Part shown: positions 43,683 through 51,665 of the stretch, piece after piece | How positions within the stretch are numbered: the first letter of the stretch is position 1 | How the letters are laid out: each line of letters begins with the position of its first letter | From: an uncultured Microbacterium sp. | GTDB lineage: Bacteria > Actinomycetota > Actinomycetes > Actinomycetales > Microbacteriaceae | Length of the DNA: 64,000 nt | Direction of reading: 5' to 3' | Assembly (NCBI GenBank): GCA_947503655.1 | Contig: CANNEP010000003.1 | Coordinates: forward strand, 1 to 64,000 | Program-made: the position numbers and the translations under genes | The notes under the pieces: generated by a model | Databases searched by the model: none | What the model was told of the DNA's origin: nothing | Seen by the model: only the letters and a program-made list of their open reading frames with translations

Positions 43683-45542
43683 TTACTTCTTGTCGTCTTC
43701 GTCTTCGACAACCTCGGCGTCGATGACATCTTCATCTTCTGCCGGAGCGTCGGTGGCGTGAGCCTCGGGAGCCTCAGCGCCAGCCTCGGCCTGCGACGAT
43801 GCGTAAATCGCTTCGCCCAGCTTGCCCTGGCTCTCGTTGAGCTTGTCGAACGCGGTCTTCACAGCGTCGTCGTCTTCGCCGGCAAGTGCCGTCTTCAGAG
43901 CGTCAACGTCAGCCTGGACCGACTCCTTAACGTCAGCCGGGAGCTTCTCGTCGTTCTCCTTGATCAGCTTCTCGATGGAGTACGCAAGCGACTCAGCCTG
44001 GTTCCGCGTTTCTGCAGACTCACGACGCTTCTTGTCTTCAGCAGCGTGCTCTTCAGCCTCGCGCACCATGCGCTCGATGTCTTCCTTCGGCAGCGAGGAG
44101 CCACCGGTGATCGTCATCGACTGCTCCTTGCCCGTGCCCTTGTCCTTAGCGGAGACGTGCACGATGCCGTTGGCGTCGATGTCGAACGTGACCTCGATCT
44201 GCGGGATGCCACGGGGAGCCGGAGCGATACCCGTCAGCTCGAAGGTGCCGAGCGGCTTGTTGTCGCGCGTGAACTCACGCTCACCCTGGAACACCTGGAT
44301 AGCAACCGACGGCTGGTTGTCGTCGGCCGTGGTGAAGGTCTCCGAACGCTTGGTCGGGATGGCGGTGTTGCGCTCGATGAGCTTCGTCATCATGCCACCC
44401 TTGGTCTCGATACCGAGGCTCAGGGGGGTGACGTCGATGAGCAGAACGTCCTTGCGCTCGCCCTTAAGAACACCAGCCTGGAGTGCGGCGCCGACAGCGA
44501 CGACCTCATCCGGGTTGACACCCTTGTTGGCTTCCTGGCCACCGGTCATCGTCTTGACCAGCTCAGCAACCTGCGGCATGCGGGTCGAGCCACCGACGAG
44601 AACAACGTGGTCAATGTCAGAAACCTTGACGCCAGCTTCGCGGATAACGTCTTCGAACGGCTTCTTCGTGCGGTCCAGCAGGTCTTTCGTGAGGTCTTCG
44701 AACTTCGCGCGGGTCATCGTCTCCGACAGCGAAACGGGGCCCGAGTCGGTCAGCGACAGGTAGGGCAGGTTGATCGACGTCGACATCGAGCTCGAGAGCT
44801 CCTTCTTCGCCTGCTCAGCTGCTTCCTTCAGACGCTGCAGAGCGATCTTGTCGCCCGAAACGTCAACACCCGTGGTGTCCTTGAACTGCTTGATCAGGTA
44901 GTCAACAACGCGCTGGTCCCAGTCGTCGCCACCGAGGCGGTTGTCACCGGAGGTTGCGCGAACCTGAATTGTGGAGAAGTCGTCGTCCTTGCCCACTTCG
45001 AGCAGCGAGACGTCGAACGTACCGCCACCGAGGTCGAATACGAGGATGAGCTCGTCTTCCTTACCCTTGTCGAGGCCGTAGGCGAGAGCCGCAGCGGTGG
45101 GCTCGTTGATGATACGCAACACGTTGAGGCCGGCGATCTCACCGGCGTCTTTCGTTGCCTGACGCTCAGCGTCGTTGAAGTATGCGGGAACCGTGATGAC
45201 AGCGTCGGTAACGGTGTCACCGAGGTACTCCTCAGCGTCCTTCTTCAGCTTGCCGAGGATACGAGCCGAGATCTCCTGCGGCGTGTACTTCTTGCCATCA
45301 ACGTCGAACGTCCAGTCCGTACCGATGTGGCGCTTGACCGACGCGATGGTGCGGTCAACGTTGGTGACAGCCTGGCGCTTCGCGGTCTCACCGACGAGCA
45401 CCTCGCCATCCTTCGTGAATGCGACGACCGACGGGGTCGTGCGGAATCCCTCAGCGTTGGCGATAACCTTCGGCTCGCCACCCTCAAGAACCGAGACGAC
45501 GGAGTTCGTCGTACCGAGGTCAATACCTACTGCACGTGCCAT
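43683..45542 (-). CDS. dnaK: chaperone DnaK (Hsp70)
   Basis: A 619-aa Hsp70: ATPase domain with IDLGTTNS (phosphate 1), [25 protein letters not shown] and [12 protein letters not shown], linker about residue 360 ([17 protein letters not shown]), substrate-binding domain and an acidic tail ending EDEDDKK. It is first in dnaK-grpE-dnaJ-hspR. Two HAIR operators and a sigma70-type promoter lie 115-190 bp upstream, giving HspR control. The deduced 5' untranslated region is about 110 bp. Confidence 0.98.
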   Translation of the reverse strand: MARAVGIDLGTTNSVVSVLEGGEPKVIANAEGFRTTPSVVAFTKDGEVLVGETAKRQAVTNVDRTIASVKRHIGTDWTFDVDGKKYTPQEISARILGKLKKDAEEYLGDTVTDAVITVPAYFNDAERQATKDAGEIAGLNVLRIINEPTAAALAYGLDKGKEDELILVFDLGGGTFDVSLLEVGKDDDFSTIQVRATSGDNRLGGDDWDQRVVDYLIKQFKDTTGVDVSGDKIALQRLKEAAEQAKKELSSSMSTSINLPYLSLTDSGPVSLSETMTRAKFEDLTKDLLDRTKKPFEDVIREAGVKVSDIDHVVLVGGSTRMPQVAELVKTMTGGQEANKGVNPDEVVAVGAALQAGVLKGERKDVLLIDVTPLSLGIETKGGMMTKLIERNTAIPTKRSETFTTADDNQPSVAIQVFQGEREFTRDNKPLGTFELTGIAPAPRGIPQIEVTFDIDANGIVHVSAKDKGTGKEQSMTITGGSSLPKEDIERMVREAEEHAAEDKKRRESAETRNQAESLAYSIEKLIKENDEKLPADVKESVQADVDALKTALAGEDDDAVKTAFDKLNESQGKLGEAIYASSQAEAGAEAPEAHATDAPAEDEDVIDAEVVEDEDDKK

Positions 45543-45656
45543 TATTTTTCCTTTCGTGCCCCGCAGTTGTGAAAGCTTCGGAGCGGCGGCTCGCCCTTAC
45601 TGGGCCGCAGCCTAAATCTGTGGGCCCTCACCCGACTGATGAGGGGTTAACCAAGA

Positions 45657-45732
45657 CTTGAGCCTTGATGACTCAATGTTAAATCCGTCGATTCTCGTTT
45701 GTCAATTCAAACTTGAGTCAAACAGGCTCAAC
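45657..45732 (-). promoter_or_regulatory. dnaK promoter flanked by two HspR operators
   Basis: On the minus strand, -35 TTGACA (45700-45705) and -10 TAACAT (45676-45681) are 18 bp apart. HAIR 1 (45657-45677, CTTGAGC-N7-ACTCAAT) covers the -10/start region; HAIR 2 (45712-45732, CTTGAGT-N7-GCTCAAC) lies just upstream of the -35. This is the layout expected for HspR repression. Confidence 0.88.
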
Positions 45733-45882
45733 TTTGTAGATGCATAGCTGACACTCAGGAATGGGTGACCCAGCCCGGTTTCCAGGTTCGGCGACGAGCC
45801 TTGATGGCGACCATCTCGGGTCGCAACAGCGCGCGAATGCCGCATGAATGGTTCCGGAACCACGTGCTGCGGATCGCGAGAC

Positions 45883-45968
45883 TTACCGAATGTCGGGCTT
45901 TTGGTTGCAGAATCGCGATGGCAACGTTGCCATCGCACTCGCGACGAAATTCTTCCGACATCCGGTAA
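45883..45968. repeat. 86-bp repeat element with inverted ends, copy 1
   Basis: Ends TTACCGAATGTCGG (45883-45896) and CCGACATCCGGTAA (45955-45968) are inverted with one mismatch. Inside lies a perfect 22-bp palindrome GCGATGGCAAC-GTTGCCATCGC (45915-45936). The right half matches copy 2 at 47473-47524. It is preceded by TGGTTCCGGAACCA (45849-45862). It lies in the 491-bp gap 45543-46033; otherwise that gap holds only the dnaK leader and promoter. Confidence 0.7.
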
Positions 45969-46033
45969 ACGAGAAGGCGCTCGGAACCACGGAATGCGGG
46001 CCACGGCGGGCGCAGGCTCCGAGAGGGTGGCAG

Positions 46034-46576
46034 TTAGCGGTTCGCCCAGGCCGTGGCGAACATCGTGAAGAGGCGGGCGAAGTCGGCACGCTCTTCCGCC
46101 GTGAACTGTTCGAGAGCGACGCCGATACGATCGCGGCGATCCCGGCGCATCGAGGTCGCGACGGCACGCCCCTGATCGGTCAGTGCAACGCGCATGCGGC
46201 GGGCGTCTTGGGGGTCAACTTCACGGGCAACAAAGCCCATCAGCTCAGCCTGCTGCACGAGCCGGGATGCGCGTGGCTGGTCAACGCCGATGAGTTCGGC
46301 GATCGCGCTGATTGACATTGGCTCGCCCGCTGCCGCGAGCGCTTCGAGCATGCGCATGCGAGCCGGACCGGCGGCATGACGACCACCGCGCTCGCCGCGT
46401 CCGCCGCCACCCACGCCGGGGTGACCGTGATGCGAATGGCCCGCATGATCATCATGATCACCGTGAGAGTGACACGGCATGCCTGGTCTCATGCCGCGCG
46501 GACCGCCGCGCCCCGACCGCATTGCCGCGAGCGCCGCCGCAATCGCATCAATCTCTTCGTTGGTCGGCTTTGTCAT
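46034..46576 (-). CDS. MarR-family regulator with His-rich N-terminal segment
   Basis: A 180-aa regulator. Residues 74-175 form a MarR winged helix (MRMLEALAAAGEPMSISAIAELIGVDQPRASRLVQQAELMGFVAREVDPQDARRMRVALTDQGRAVA). Before it, residues 34-68 hold a run with eight His in 17 positions (HSHGDHDDHAGHSHHGHP) and a Gly/Arg-rich linker, which is unusual for MarR proteins and looks like a metal-binding tail. It is divergent from another His-rich winged-helix gene, with a shared palindromic operator between them. A metal-responsive repressor of itself and its neighbour is a fair inference. Confidence 0.88.
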   Translation of the reverse strand: MTKPTNEEIDAIAAALAAMRSGRGGPRGMRPGMPCHSHGDHDDHAGHSHHGHPGVGGGGRGERGGRHAAGPARMRMLEALAAAGEPMSISAIAELIGVDQPRASRLVQQAELMGFVAREVDPQDARRMRVALTDQGRAVATSMRRDRRDRIGVALEQFTAEERADFARLFTMFATAWANR

Positions 46577-46589
46577 GCGTCCAGATTAC

Positions 46590-46652
46590 ATGCAACTTGA
46601 CATGCGTTCTATTCGCATGTCATAGTACATACATGCAACATGACATGCATCG
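46590..46652. promoter_or_regulatory. shared operator/promoter of the two His-rich regulators
   Basis: Perfect palindrome TGACATGCG-N7-CGCATGTCA (46598-46622) overlaps a plus-strand promoter (-35 TTGACA 46597-46602, -10 CATAGT 46621-46626, 18 bp spacer). A direct second copy, ATGCAAC-n-TGACATGC (46633-46648), repeats the left context at 46590. Probable autoregulatory sites. Confidence 0.7.
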
Positions 46653-46689
46653 AGATCGCGAAAGGTTCTGCGATCCACGAAAGGACTCC

Positions 46690-47364
46690 ATGAACGCCCC
46701 AATGACTCCCCCAGACTCACCGTTCACCCCAAGCACCAACGGCCCGCTCGGCGCGATGCTCGGCAACGCTCAGGCACTTGTCGCCGCAGCAACAGCCCAA
46801 GCTCTCCGCGAGGCTGGCAGCAGCCCACGTGAATTCCGTCTGCTCCAGCGACTCGCTCGTATCAGCGAGGTCGCCGGTACCGACCACGCCCGTCAACTTC
46901 GGCGTCGCATCGACGTGAAGGTTGCGCAGCCCGGTTCGATGGCTGCGACGTTCGCCGCCCGCGGCTGGCTCGCCTACACCGATCAGGCCTGGCATCTCAC
47001 AACCGCCGGCGAAACTGAGCTGGCTCGGCTCGAAAACGTCGTTGCCGAGATCATCCCCGCAACCAACACCGACCTGGGCGAGGCACTGACCGCGCTCATC
47101 GACTCCCTCGGCGGAGAAGAAGCCGCGCGCGAAGCGCACCGCACCCAGCGTCGACGAATGGGCAAACGCTTCGCGGCAAAGATGCACCGCTTCGGCCACG
47201 CTCACCACCATCGCTGCGACCACGAGTCACGCCACCACGGTTGCGCAAAGACTCAGCCCGGCGAGCACCCGAACCACGGCGCCGTCTCCGGGCGCGGTTT
47301 CAACCGGCAGCACGGTCGCGGCCGCGGCGTCCACCGCCCGGCCGATTCAGATGCCAGTAACTAA
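46690..47364 (+). CDS. winged-helix (MarR-like) protein with His-rich tail
   Basis: A 224-aa protein. Residues 45-125 look like a MarR-type winged helix (RLLQRLARISEVAG ... SMAATFAARGWLAYTDQAWHLTTAGETELARLENVVAEI). The C-terminal third is basic and His-rich, with ten His between 166 and 183 (HRFGHAHHHRCDHESRHHG), plus two Cys, ending in Gly/Arg/His repeats. ATG 46690 has AAAGGA upstream. It is divergent from the MarR gene with His-rich N-terminus, so both partners of this pair carry likely metal-binding appendages, on opposite ends. Confidence 0.75.
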   Translation: MNAPMTPPDSPFTPSTNGPLGAMLGNAQALVAAATAQALREAGSSPREFRLLQRLARISEVAGTDHARQLRRRIDVKVAQPGSMAATFAARGWLAYTDQAWHLTTAGETELARLENVVAEIIPATNTDLGEALTALIDSLGGEEAAREAHRTQRRRMGKRFAAKMHRFGHAHHHRCDHESRHHGCAKTQPGEHPNHGAVSGRGFNRQHGRGRGVHRPADSDASN

Positions 47365-47374
47365 CCCACTCCTC

Positions 47375-47407
47375 ACAAAGGGCGGACCCTCCTGGTCCGC
47401 CCTTTGT
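47375..47407 (+). terminator. strong hairpin terminator
   Basis: Perfect 14-bp stem ACAAAGGGCGGACC / GGTCCGCCCTTTGT with a 5-nt loop, 10 bp past the stop at 47364. T run weak. Confidence 0.7.
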
Positions 47408-47440
47408 CGTTTCGTACCATGCACTCCCCCACGTTCCCAA

Positions 47441-47525
47441 CCGAATGTCGAACTCATGGTTCCGGAACCCCCAACGGCAACGTTCCCATCGCACTCCCGA
47501 CGAAATTCTTCCGACATCCGGTAAT
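47441..47525. repeat. repeat element with inverted ends, copy 2
   Basis: Left end CCGAATGTCG (47441) and right end CCGACATCCGGTAA (47511-47524). The right half (47473-47524) is nearly identical to copy 1 (45917-45968; about four differences), but the central palindrome is damaged and a TGGTTCCGGAACC pair (47457-47469) is inserted near the left end. The rest of 47408-47665 holds scattered GGAACC motifs and no gene. Confidence 0.65.
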
Positions 47526-47665
47526 GGAACCGCGCCACAAGTCACAGAGGCACGAAGCGGAACCACGACATAAGTTCCAAAGGCGCGAAGCGGAGCCACG
47601 ACCACAGTCCCGAAAAACGCAAGGGTCGGGCTCCGCATCGAAGCCCGACCCAAAACCGACAGAAA

Positions 47666-49096
47666 CTATCGCGTCGCGCGGCTGCCCATCGGCGGCATCT
47701 TGACGAACAGCATGAGCACGAGGCCGGCGGCAATGACGATCATGATGCCGAGGATTCCCCAGTAGATCGCGCCCATGACGCCCGTGAACACGGCCCACAG
47801 CATGGCGGCGAGGAAGCTCGCGGCACGCCCGGTGGTCGCGTACAGGCCGAAGATTTCACCCTCGCGGCCCGCCGGGGTGACGCGGGCGAGCAGCGAACGT
47901 GATGCGGCCTGCACGGGGCCGACGAGGGCGGAGAGGATCATGCCGCAGATCCAGAACACGACCGAGCCTGCGTCGTGCAGGAGGAACACCAGCATGCCAG
48001 CCACCAGCAGTGCGGCGAGAGCAGCAACGATGACGTTGCGCGGGCCGAAGATGTCGTCCAAACGGCCAGCGATGATGGTTCCGATGCCGGCGATCAGGTT
48101 CGCGGCGACACCAAAGATGATGACCTCGTTGGCGGAGAAGCCGTAGACGTGCGCGGCAATAACAGCGCCAAACGTGAAGACACCGCTGAGGCCATCGCGG
48201 TAGACGGCGGAGGCCACCAAGAACCAGAACGTCGGGCGCGATTCGCGGAAGATGCGCTTCACATGCTGGTAGAGGTCTCGGTAGCTGAGCAGGAAGTCCG
48301 TGAGCCAGTTGCCACCACGGGGCTTGGTCTGCAGGCGGGGCGTCTCCGGCACGTTGAGAATCATGGGAATCACAAAGATGCATGCCCACACCGCGGCGCC
48401 CACACCGATCAGGCGGTAGGCGTTGCCGTTTGAGGTGTCCATGCCGAACCAGTCGAACGTGTTCAGCACGACGACGATCACGAGCGCGACGATGCCGCCG
48501 ATGTAGCCGAGGCCCCACCCGAGTCCACTGATCTTGCCCACCGTCTTCGGCGTCGAGATCTGCGTGATCATGGAGTTGTAGTTGACGCCGGCGAGTTCAC
48601 TGAAGACGGTTCCGGCCGAAATCAGCACGACACCGAGCATGAAGTACGCCGGGTCAGCCTGCACGAAGTACAACAGGAACATCGTGACGATGAGCGCACC
48701 CGTGTAGATCAGCAGCCACCGCTTGCGGCGACCCGCGGCGTCAGCGCGCTGCGCGAGCACCGGAGCCAGCACCGCAATGAAGATGCCCGCAATGGTTCCG
48801 CCCCACCCGAGAATCGAACTCAGCTCAGCCAGCGCGCGCTCCTTCTCGGGCGCACCATCTTCCAGTGCGGCGATCGCCGAAGGCAAGAAGTCGTCGCCCA
48901 CCAGGTACAGCGCGACGAACACGAACGTAAGAATGACGCTGTTAAACGGCTGCGTTGCCCAGTCCCACATCGCCCACGACCAGACCTGCTTCTTGGGGAT
49001 GACCCGGTCTTCGTTGAGCTCGAGCCCAATAGGTGCGATCGCTCCGGTGTTCGCCACCGTCGGGATCTTGCGATTTGTGGGCATCTCGTTGCTCAT
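47666..49096 (-). CDS. UMF1-family MFS transporter
   Basis: A 476-aa 12-helix membrane protein. WAMWDWATQPFNSVILTFVF at the first helix, the GLGWGLGYIGGIVALVIVV segment, and the late ASRSLLARVTPAGREGEIFGLYATTGRAASFLAA are hallmarks of the UMF1/Atg22-like MFS branch, which in fungi exports amino acids from the vacuole. The bacterial substrate is unknown. N-terminus is soluble for about 40 residues. Divergent from the Sel1 gene. Confidence 0.93.
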   Translation of the reverse strand: MSNEMPTNRKIPTVANTGAIAPIGLELNEDRVIPKKQVWSWAMWDWATQPFNSVILTFVFVALYLVGDDFLPSAIAALEDGAPEKERALAELSSILGWGGTIAGIFIAVLAPVLAQRADAAGRRKRWLLIYTGALIVTMFLLYFVQADPAYFMLGVVLISAGTVFSELAGVNYNSMITQISTPKTVGKISGLGWGLGYIGGIVALVIVVVLNTFDWFGMDTSNGNAYRLIGVGAAVWACIFVIPMILNVPETPRLQTKPRGGNWLTDFLLSYRDLYQHVKRIFRESRPTFWFLVASAVYRDGLSGVFTFGAVIAAHVYGFSANEVIIFGVAANLIAGIGTIIAGRLDDIFGPRNVIVAALAALLVAGMLVFLLHDAGSVVFWICGMILSALVGPVQAASRSLLARVTPAGREGEIFGLYATTGRAASFLAAMLWAVFTGVMGAIYWGILGIMIVIAAGLVLMLFVKMPPMGSRATR

Positions 49097-49185
49097 GCGC
49101 TCACCTTAGTGCGTGGCGGCTTCTGCACAGTTAACTGCGCGCGCGAAGTTGTATTGTTTGGTGAATCGCACATGAGGAGGACACC

Positions 49186-50013
49186 GTGAGCGATCAAGCG
49201 TTGGGGACCACGCATACCGCGTTGACGCAGGCGCGCGCCCTTTTGGCGCAGGCGGAAGACGGAACCACGACTGCAAATTCCGGAACCACGGAGCAGGTCA
49301 CTGCGCTGTTGCGTGAAGCGCTCGCTGGCGGTGTGACGCAGGCGGGCGGCGATCTCGGCCGCCATCTCGTGCGCACCGCGCAGGGCAACCATGATGTGTT
49401 GCGCGAAGCTCTCAGCCTCCTGGCCGCCGCCGCAAAGAACCACGGCGGCGAAGATACCCTCTCGTACGCGCGAGCGGTGCACTTGCTTCCGGCCAAACTC
49501 ACGGCAACGCACTATGTCGCAGCGGCGTCTCGCCTCAACGAACTCCTCCGCACCGCACCCGGCGTCGAAGCCATGGTTCTCACGGCGTACATGCTCGCAA
49601 GCGGCCACGGCTACGCCGTCAACCCCGGCCGCGCCCGCGCCATGATGCAGGCCGCCGCCGATGCGGGTTCTGCCGACGCGATGTTTGAGCTCTACGTGTA
49701 CGACGCCACCGGGTTCACCGGCGACGCCGACCTCGAATCGGCCACCCGTCACTTGCATCAGGCCGCCAAACTGGGCAGCGCGCGTGCCATGACCAACCTT
49801 GCCGGCGCCTACGCCACTGGCCGCGGCATCGGCCGCGATGAGGTCAAGGCCGTCACGTGGTACCGCCGCGCCGCCGAGGCCGGCAGCGTGCGCGCAGCCA
49901 CCACGCTCGCCCACATGTACGGCACCGGTCAGGGCGTCGACCTGAGCCACGCGAAGGACGCCCGCTATGCGCAGCGCGCCCACGAGCTGGCAAGCCAGCC
50001 CCTTACGGTCTGA
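49186..50013 (+). CDS. Sel1-like repeat protein
   Basis: A 275-aa helical-repeat protein. From about residue 125 to 270 it has four 36-residue Sel1-like units (e.g. GYAVNPGRARAMMQAAADAGSADAMFELY; AKLGSARAMTNLAGAYATGRGIGRDEVKAVTWYRRAAEAGSVRAATTLAHMYGTGQGV). The N-terminal 60 residues are Thr/Ala-rich. No signal peptide, so it is cytosolic and likely a protein-protein scaffold. The start is GTG 49186 after GAGGA. Two CGGAACCA copies in frame give Gly-Thr-Thr and so on near the N-terminus. Confidence 0.85.
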   Translation: MSDQALGTTHTALTQARALLAQAEDGTTTANSGTTEQVTALLREALAGGVTQAGGDLGRHLVRTAQGNHDVLREALSLLAAAAKNHGGEDTLSYARAVHLLPAKLTATHYVAAASRLNELLRTAPGVEAMVLTAYMLASGHGYAVNPGRARAMMQAAADAGSADAMFELYVYDATGFTGDADLESATRHLHQAAKLGSARAMTNLAGAYATGRGIGRDEVKAVTWYRRAAEAGSVRAATTLAHMYGTGQGVDLSHAKDARYAQRAHELASQPLTV

Positions 50014-50026
50014 CGCTTTGCCCGAC

Positions 50027-50051
50027 AACAGCCCGTGGTTCCGGGGCTGTT
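50027..50051 (+). terminator. hairpin with TGGTTCC in its loop
   Basis: AACAGCCC (50027-50034) / GGGCTGTT (50044-50051) just after the Sel1 gene; the loop contains a TGGTTCCG copy. Confidence 0.5.
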
Positions 50052-50081
50052 AATGAGAGCGGCGTGCATTCCGCAGGCGGT

Positions 50082-50687
50082 TTAATTGCCGCGTGAACCC
50101 GCGTCAGTGACGCCGACGTTGGTGTGGTGGAAGTTCTGGAACGAACGCGACGCCGTCGGGCCACGCTGCCCCTGGTAACGGTTGGCGTAGGTGCCGGTGC
50201 CGTACGGGTTTTCGGCAGGCGACGACAGCTGGAAGAAGCACAGCTGACCGATCTTCATGCCCGGCCATAGCTTGATCGGCAGGGTGGCGACGTTGGAGAG
50301 TTCCAGCGTCACGTGGCCCGAGAAGCCGGGGTCGATGAAGCCGGCGGTCGAGTGTGTCAGCAGGCCGAGGCGGCCGAGCGATGACTTGCCCTCGAGACGT
50401 GCGGCGATGTTGTCGGGCAGGGTGACCTGCTCGTACGTCGAGCCGAGCACGAACTCGCCGGGGTGCAGAATGAACGGCTCAGTCGGGTCGACCTCGATGA
50501 GGTGCGTGAGCTCGGGCTGGTCTTCTGCCGGGTCGATAAACGGGTACTTGTGGTTGTCAAACAACCGGAAGTAGCGGTCGAGGCGAACGTCAACGCTCGA
50601 CGGCTGAATCATGGCGGCATCGCTCGGTTCGAGACCAATGCGGCCAGCGGTGAGTTCAGCCTGAATATCGCGATCAGAGAGCAGCAC
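50082..50687 (-). CDS. dcd: dCTP deaminase, probably bifunctional (dUMP-forming)
   Basis: A 201-aa trimeric enzyme of the dUTPase superfamily. The core motif [31 protein letters not shown] and the tail [19 protein letters not shown] match the bifunctional dCTP deaminase/dUTPase of mycobacteria and archaea, which converts dCTP straight to dUMP (the E. coli deaminase has AHRIDPGW instead). Start ATG 50687. It supplies dUMP for thymidylate synthesis without releasing dUTP. Confidence 0.93.
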   Translation of the reverse strand: MLLSDRDIQAELTAGRIGLEPSDAAMIQPSSVDVRLDRYFRLFDNHKYPFIDPAEDQPELTHLIEVDPTEPFILHPGEFVLGSTYEQVTLPDNIAARLEGKSSLGRLGLLTHSTAGFIDPGFSGHVTLELSNVATLPIKLWPGMKIGQLCFFQLSSPAENPYGTGTYANRYQGQRGPTASRSFQNFHHTNVGVTDAGSRGN

Positions 50688-50751
50688 GGCACCAGCCTAC
50701 GATGCCGTGCCGCTCTCTGCGAACAGGTTGCGACCGCCCGGTCACGATGGG

Positions 50752-51501
50752 TTACGCCGAAACGTAGATCGCGAGAGCGTCACGCACCAACTCGGCACCC
50801 GTCGTGCCGCCGTAATTCGCGCCGAAGCGAGGGTCGGCGACGTACATCTCCCCCAGCCCCCTGACGTACCCGGCGATGTCTCCGCCGTCTGCGGCCGGGG
50901 TTCCGGGAATCGACGTCAGCCAGGCAACGTGGCGCGCTGCCAGCTCTTGTGCTTCGGTGCTTGACGGGTCGATGCCGCGCTCGGCGGCGGCTGTCCAGTC
51001 GGCGCCAAGCTGCTTCGTTGCTGCCTGCCACTGCTGCTTCTCAGCGTCAGACATCGCCCGCCACCACTTATCAGAGCGGCGATAGGCATCGGCTCCCCAA
51101 CGCTCTTCGACCTCTTCTTTGTACTGGGTGTGGTCAAAGCCATCGAATATGTTTTCTGCCACGAGGGGCACTCCTTCCTTGCGAGCATGAAGTGTGGTGG
51201 TGACCGCCGCGATTTGGCGTGCGATCCGATCCTGTTCTTGGCGTAACCACTCGAGGTGCGACTCAAGAGCTTTCGCTTCGCTCACATCGCGAGCGAGCAC
51301 GCCACCAATGTCGTCGAGACCGAGCCCCATCTCTCGCAGCAACAGAATGCGTTGCAGTGTGACGAGGTTGTCGTCGTCGTAGTAGCGGTAGCCGTTTGTC
51401 CCGGTTCGGGCGGGTGTCAGCAGGCCGAGGTCACCGTAGTGACGCAGTGTGCGACTCGTCGTACCGGAGAGCTTGGCTATCTGTTGGATCGACCATTCCA
51501 T
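50752..51501 (-). CDS. TipA-like MerR-family regulator
   Basis: A 249-aa MerR regulator. Winged helix residues 1-70 (IQQIAKLSGTTSRTLRHYGDLGLLTPARTGTNGYRYYDDDNLVTLQRILLLREMGLGLDDIG), long dimerisation helix to about 115, then a TipAS drug-recognition domain (about 120-249). This is the TipAL architecture, a multidrug-sensing activator that binds thiopeptides or other ligands through the TipAS domain. No drug-efflux gene is adjacent on its strand. Its own promoter has the 19-bp spacer typical of MerR control (51522-51552). Confidence 0.9.
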   Translation of the reverse strand: MEWSIQQIAKLSGTTSRTLRHYGDLGLLTPARTGTNGYRYYDDDNLVTLQRILLLREMGLGLDDIGGVLARDVSEAKALESHLEWLRQEQDRIARQIAAVTTTLHARKEGVPLVAENIFDGFDHTQYKEEVEERWGADAYRRSDKWWRAMSDAEKQQWQAATKQLGADWTAAAERGIDPSSTEAQELAARHVAWLTSIPGTPAADGGDIAGYVRGLGEMYVADPRFGANYGGTTGAELVRDALAIYVSA

Positions 51502-51521
51502 GCGTTTTCCTTTCGCATACG

Positions 51522-51552
51522 ACGATAAAACCTTCCGTTACGTCAAGGTCAA
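51522..51552 (-). promoter_or_regulatory. MerR-type 19-bp-spacer promoter of the TipA-like gene
   Basis: On the minus strand -35 TTGACC (51547-51552) and -10 TATCGT (51522-51527) are 19 bp apart. Within the spacer lies the dyad ACCTT-N10-AAGGT (51530-51549). This is the hallmark of promoters twisted open by MerR-family activators; here it suggests autoactivation. Confidence 0.75.
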
Positions 51553-51601
51553 GCCCGAATTCGCCCGAAAACCGAAAGTTCTCTGCAAGCGTGGTTGAAC
51601 T

Positions 51602-51643
51602 CGCGATATATCGTGTTATCGTTCTTGAACGCGATATATCGCG
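51602..51643 (+). promoter_or_regulatory. tandem CGATATATCG operators upstream of DUF4097/PadR
   Basis: CGCGATATATCG (51602-51613) and the perfect palindrome CGCGATATATCGCG (51630-51643), centres 28 bp apart, lie 20-60 bp upstream of the ATG at 51666. The AT core TATATA is typical of PadR operators, so autoregulation by the PadR protein of this operon is likely. Confidence 0.7.
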
Positions 51644-51665
51644 AGTTCTTACGAAGGAGCACAAC

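Noticed and set aside
43497..45572. A 691-codon open frame on the plus strand opposite dnaK/grpE.
   Set aside because: It is the antisense shadow of dnaK, caused by strong third-position GC bias; no recognisable domain, low-complexity Arg/Leu/Val content.
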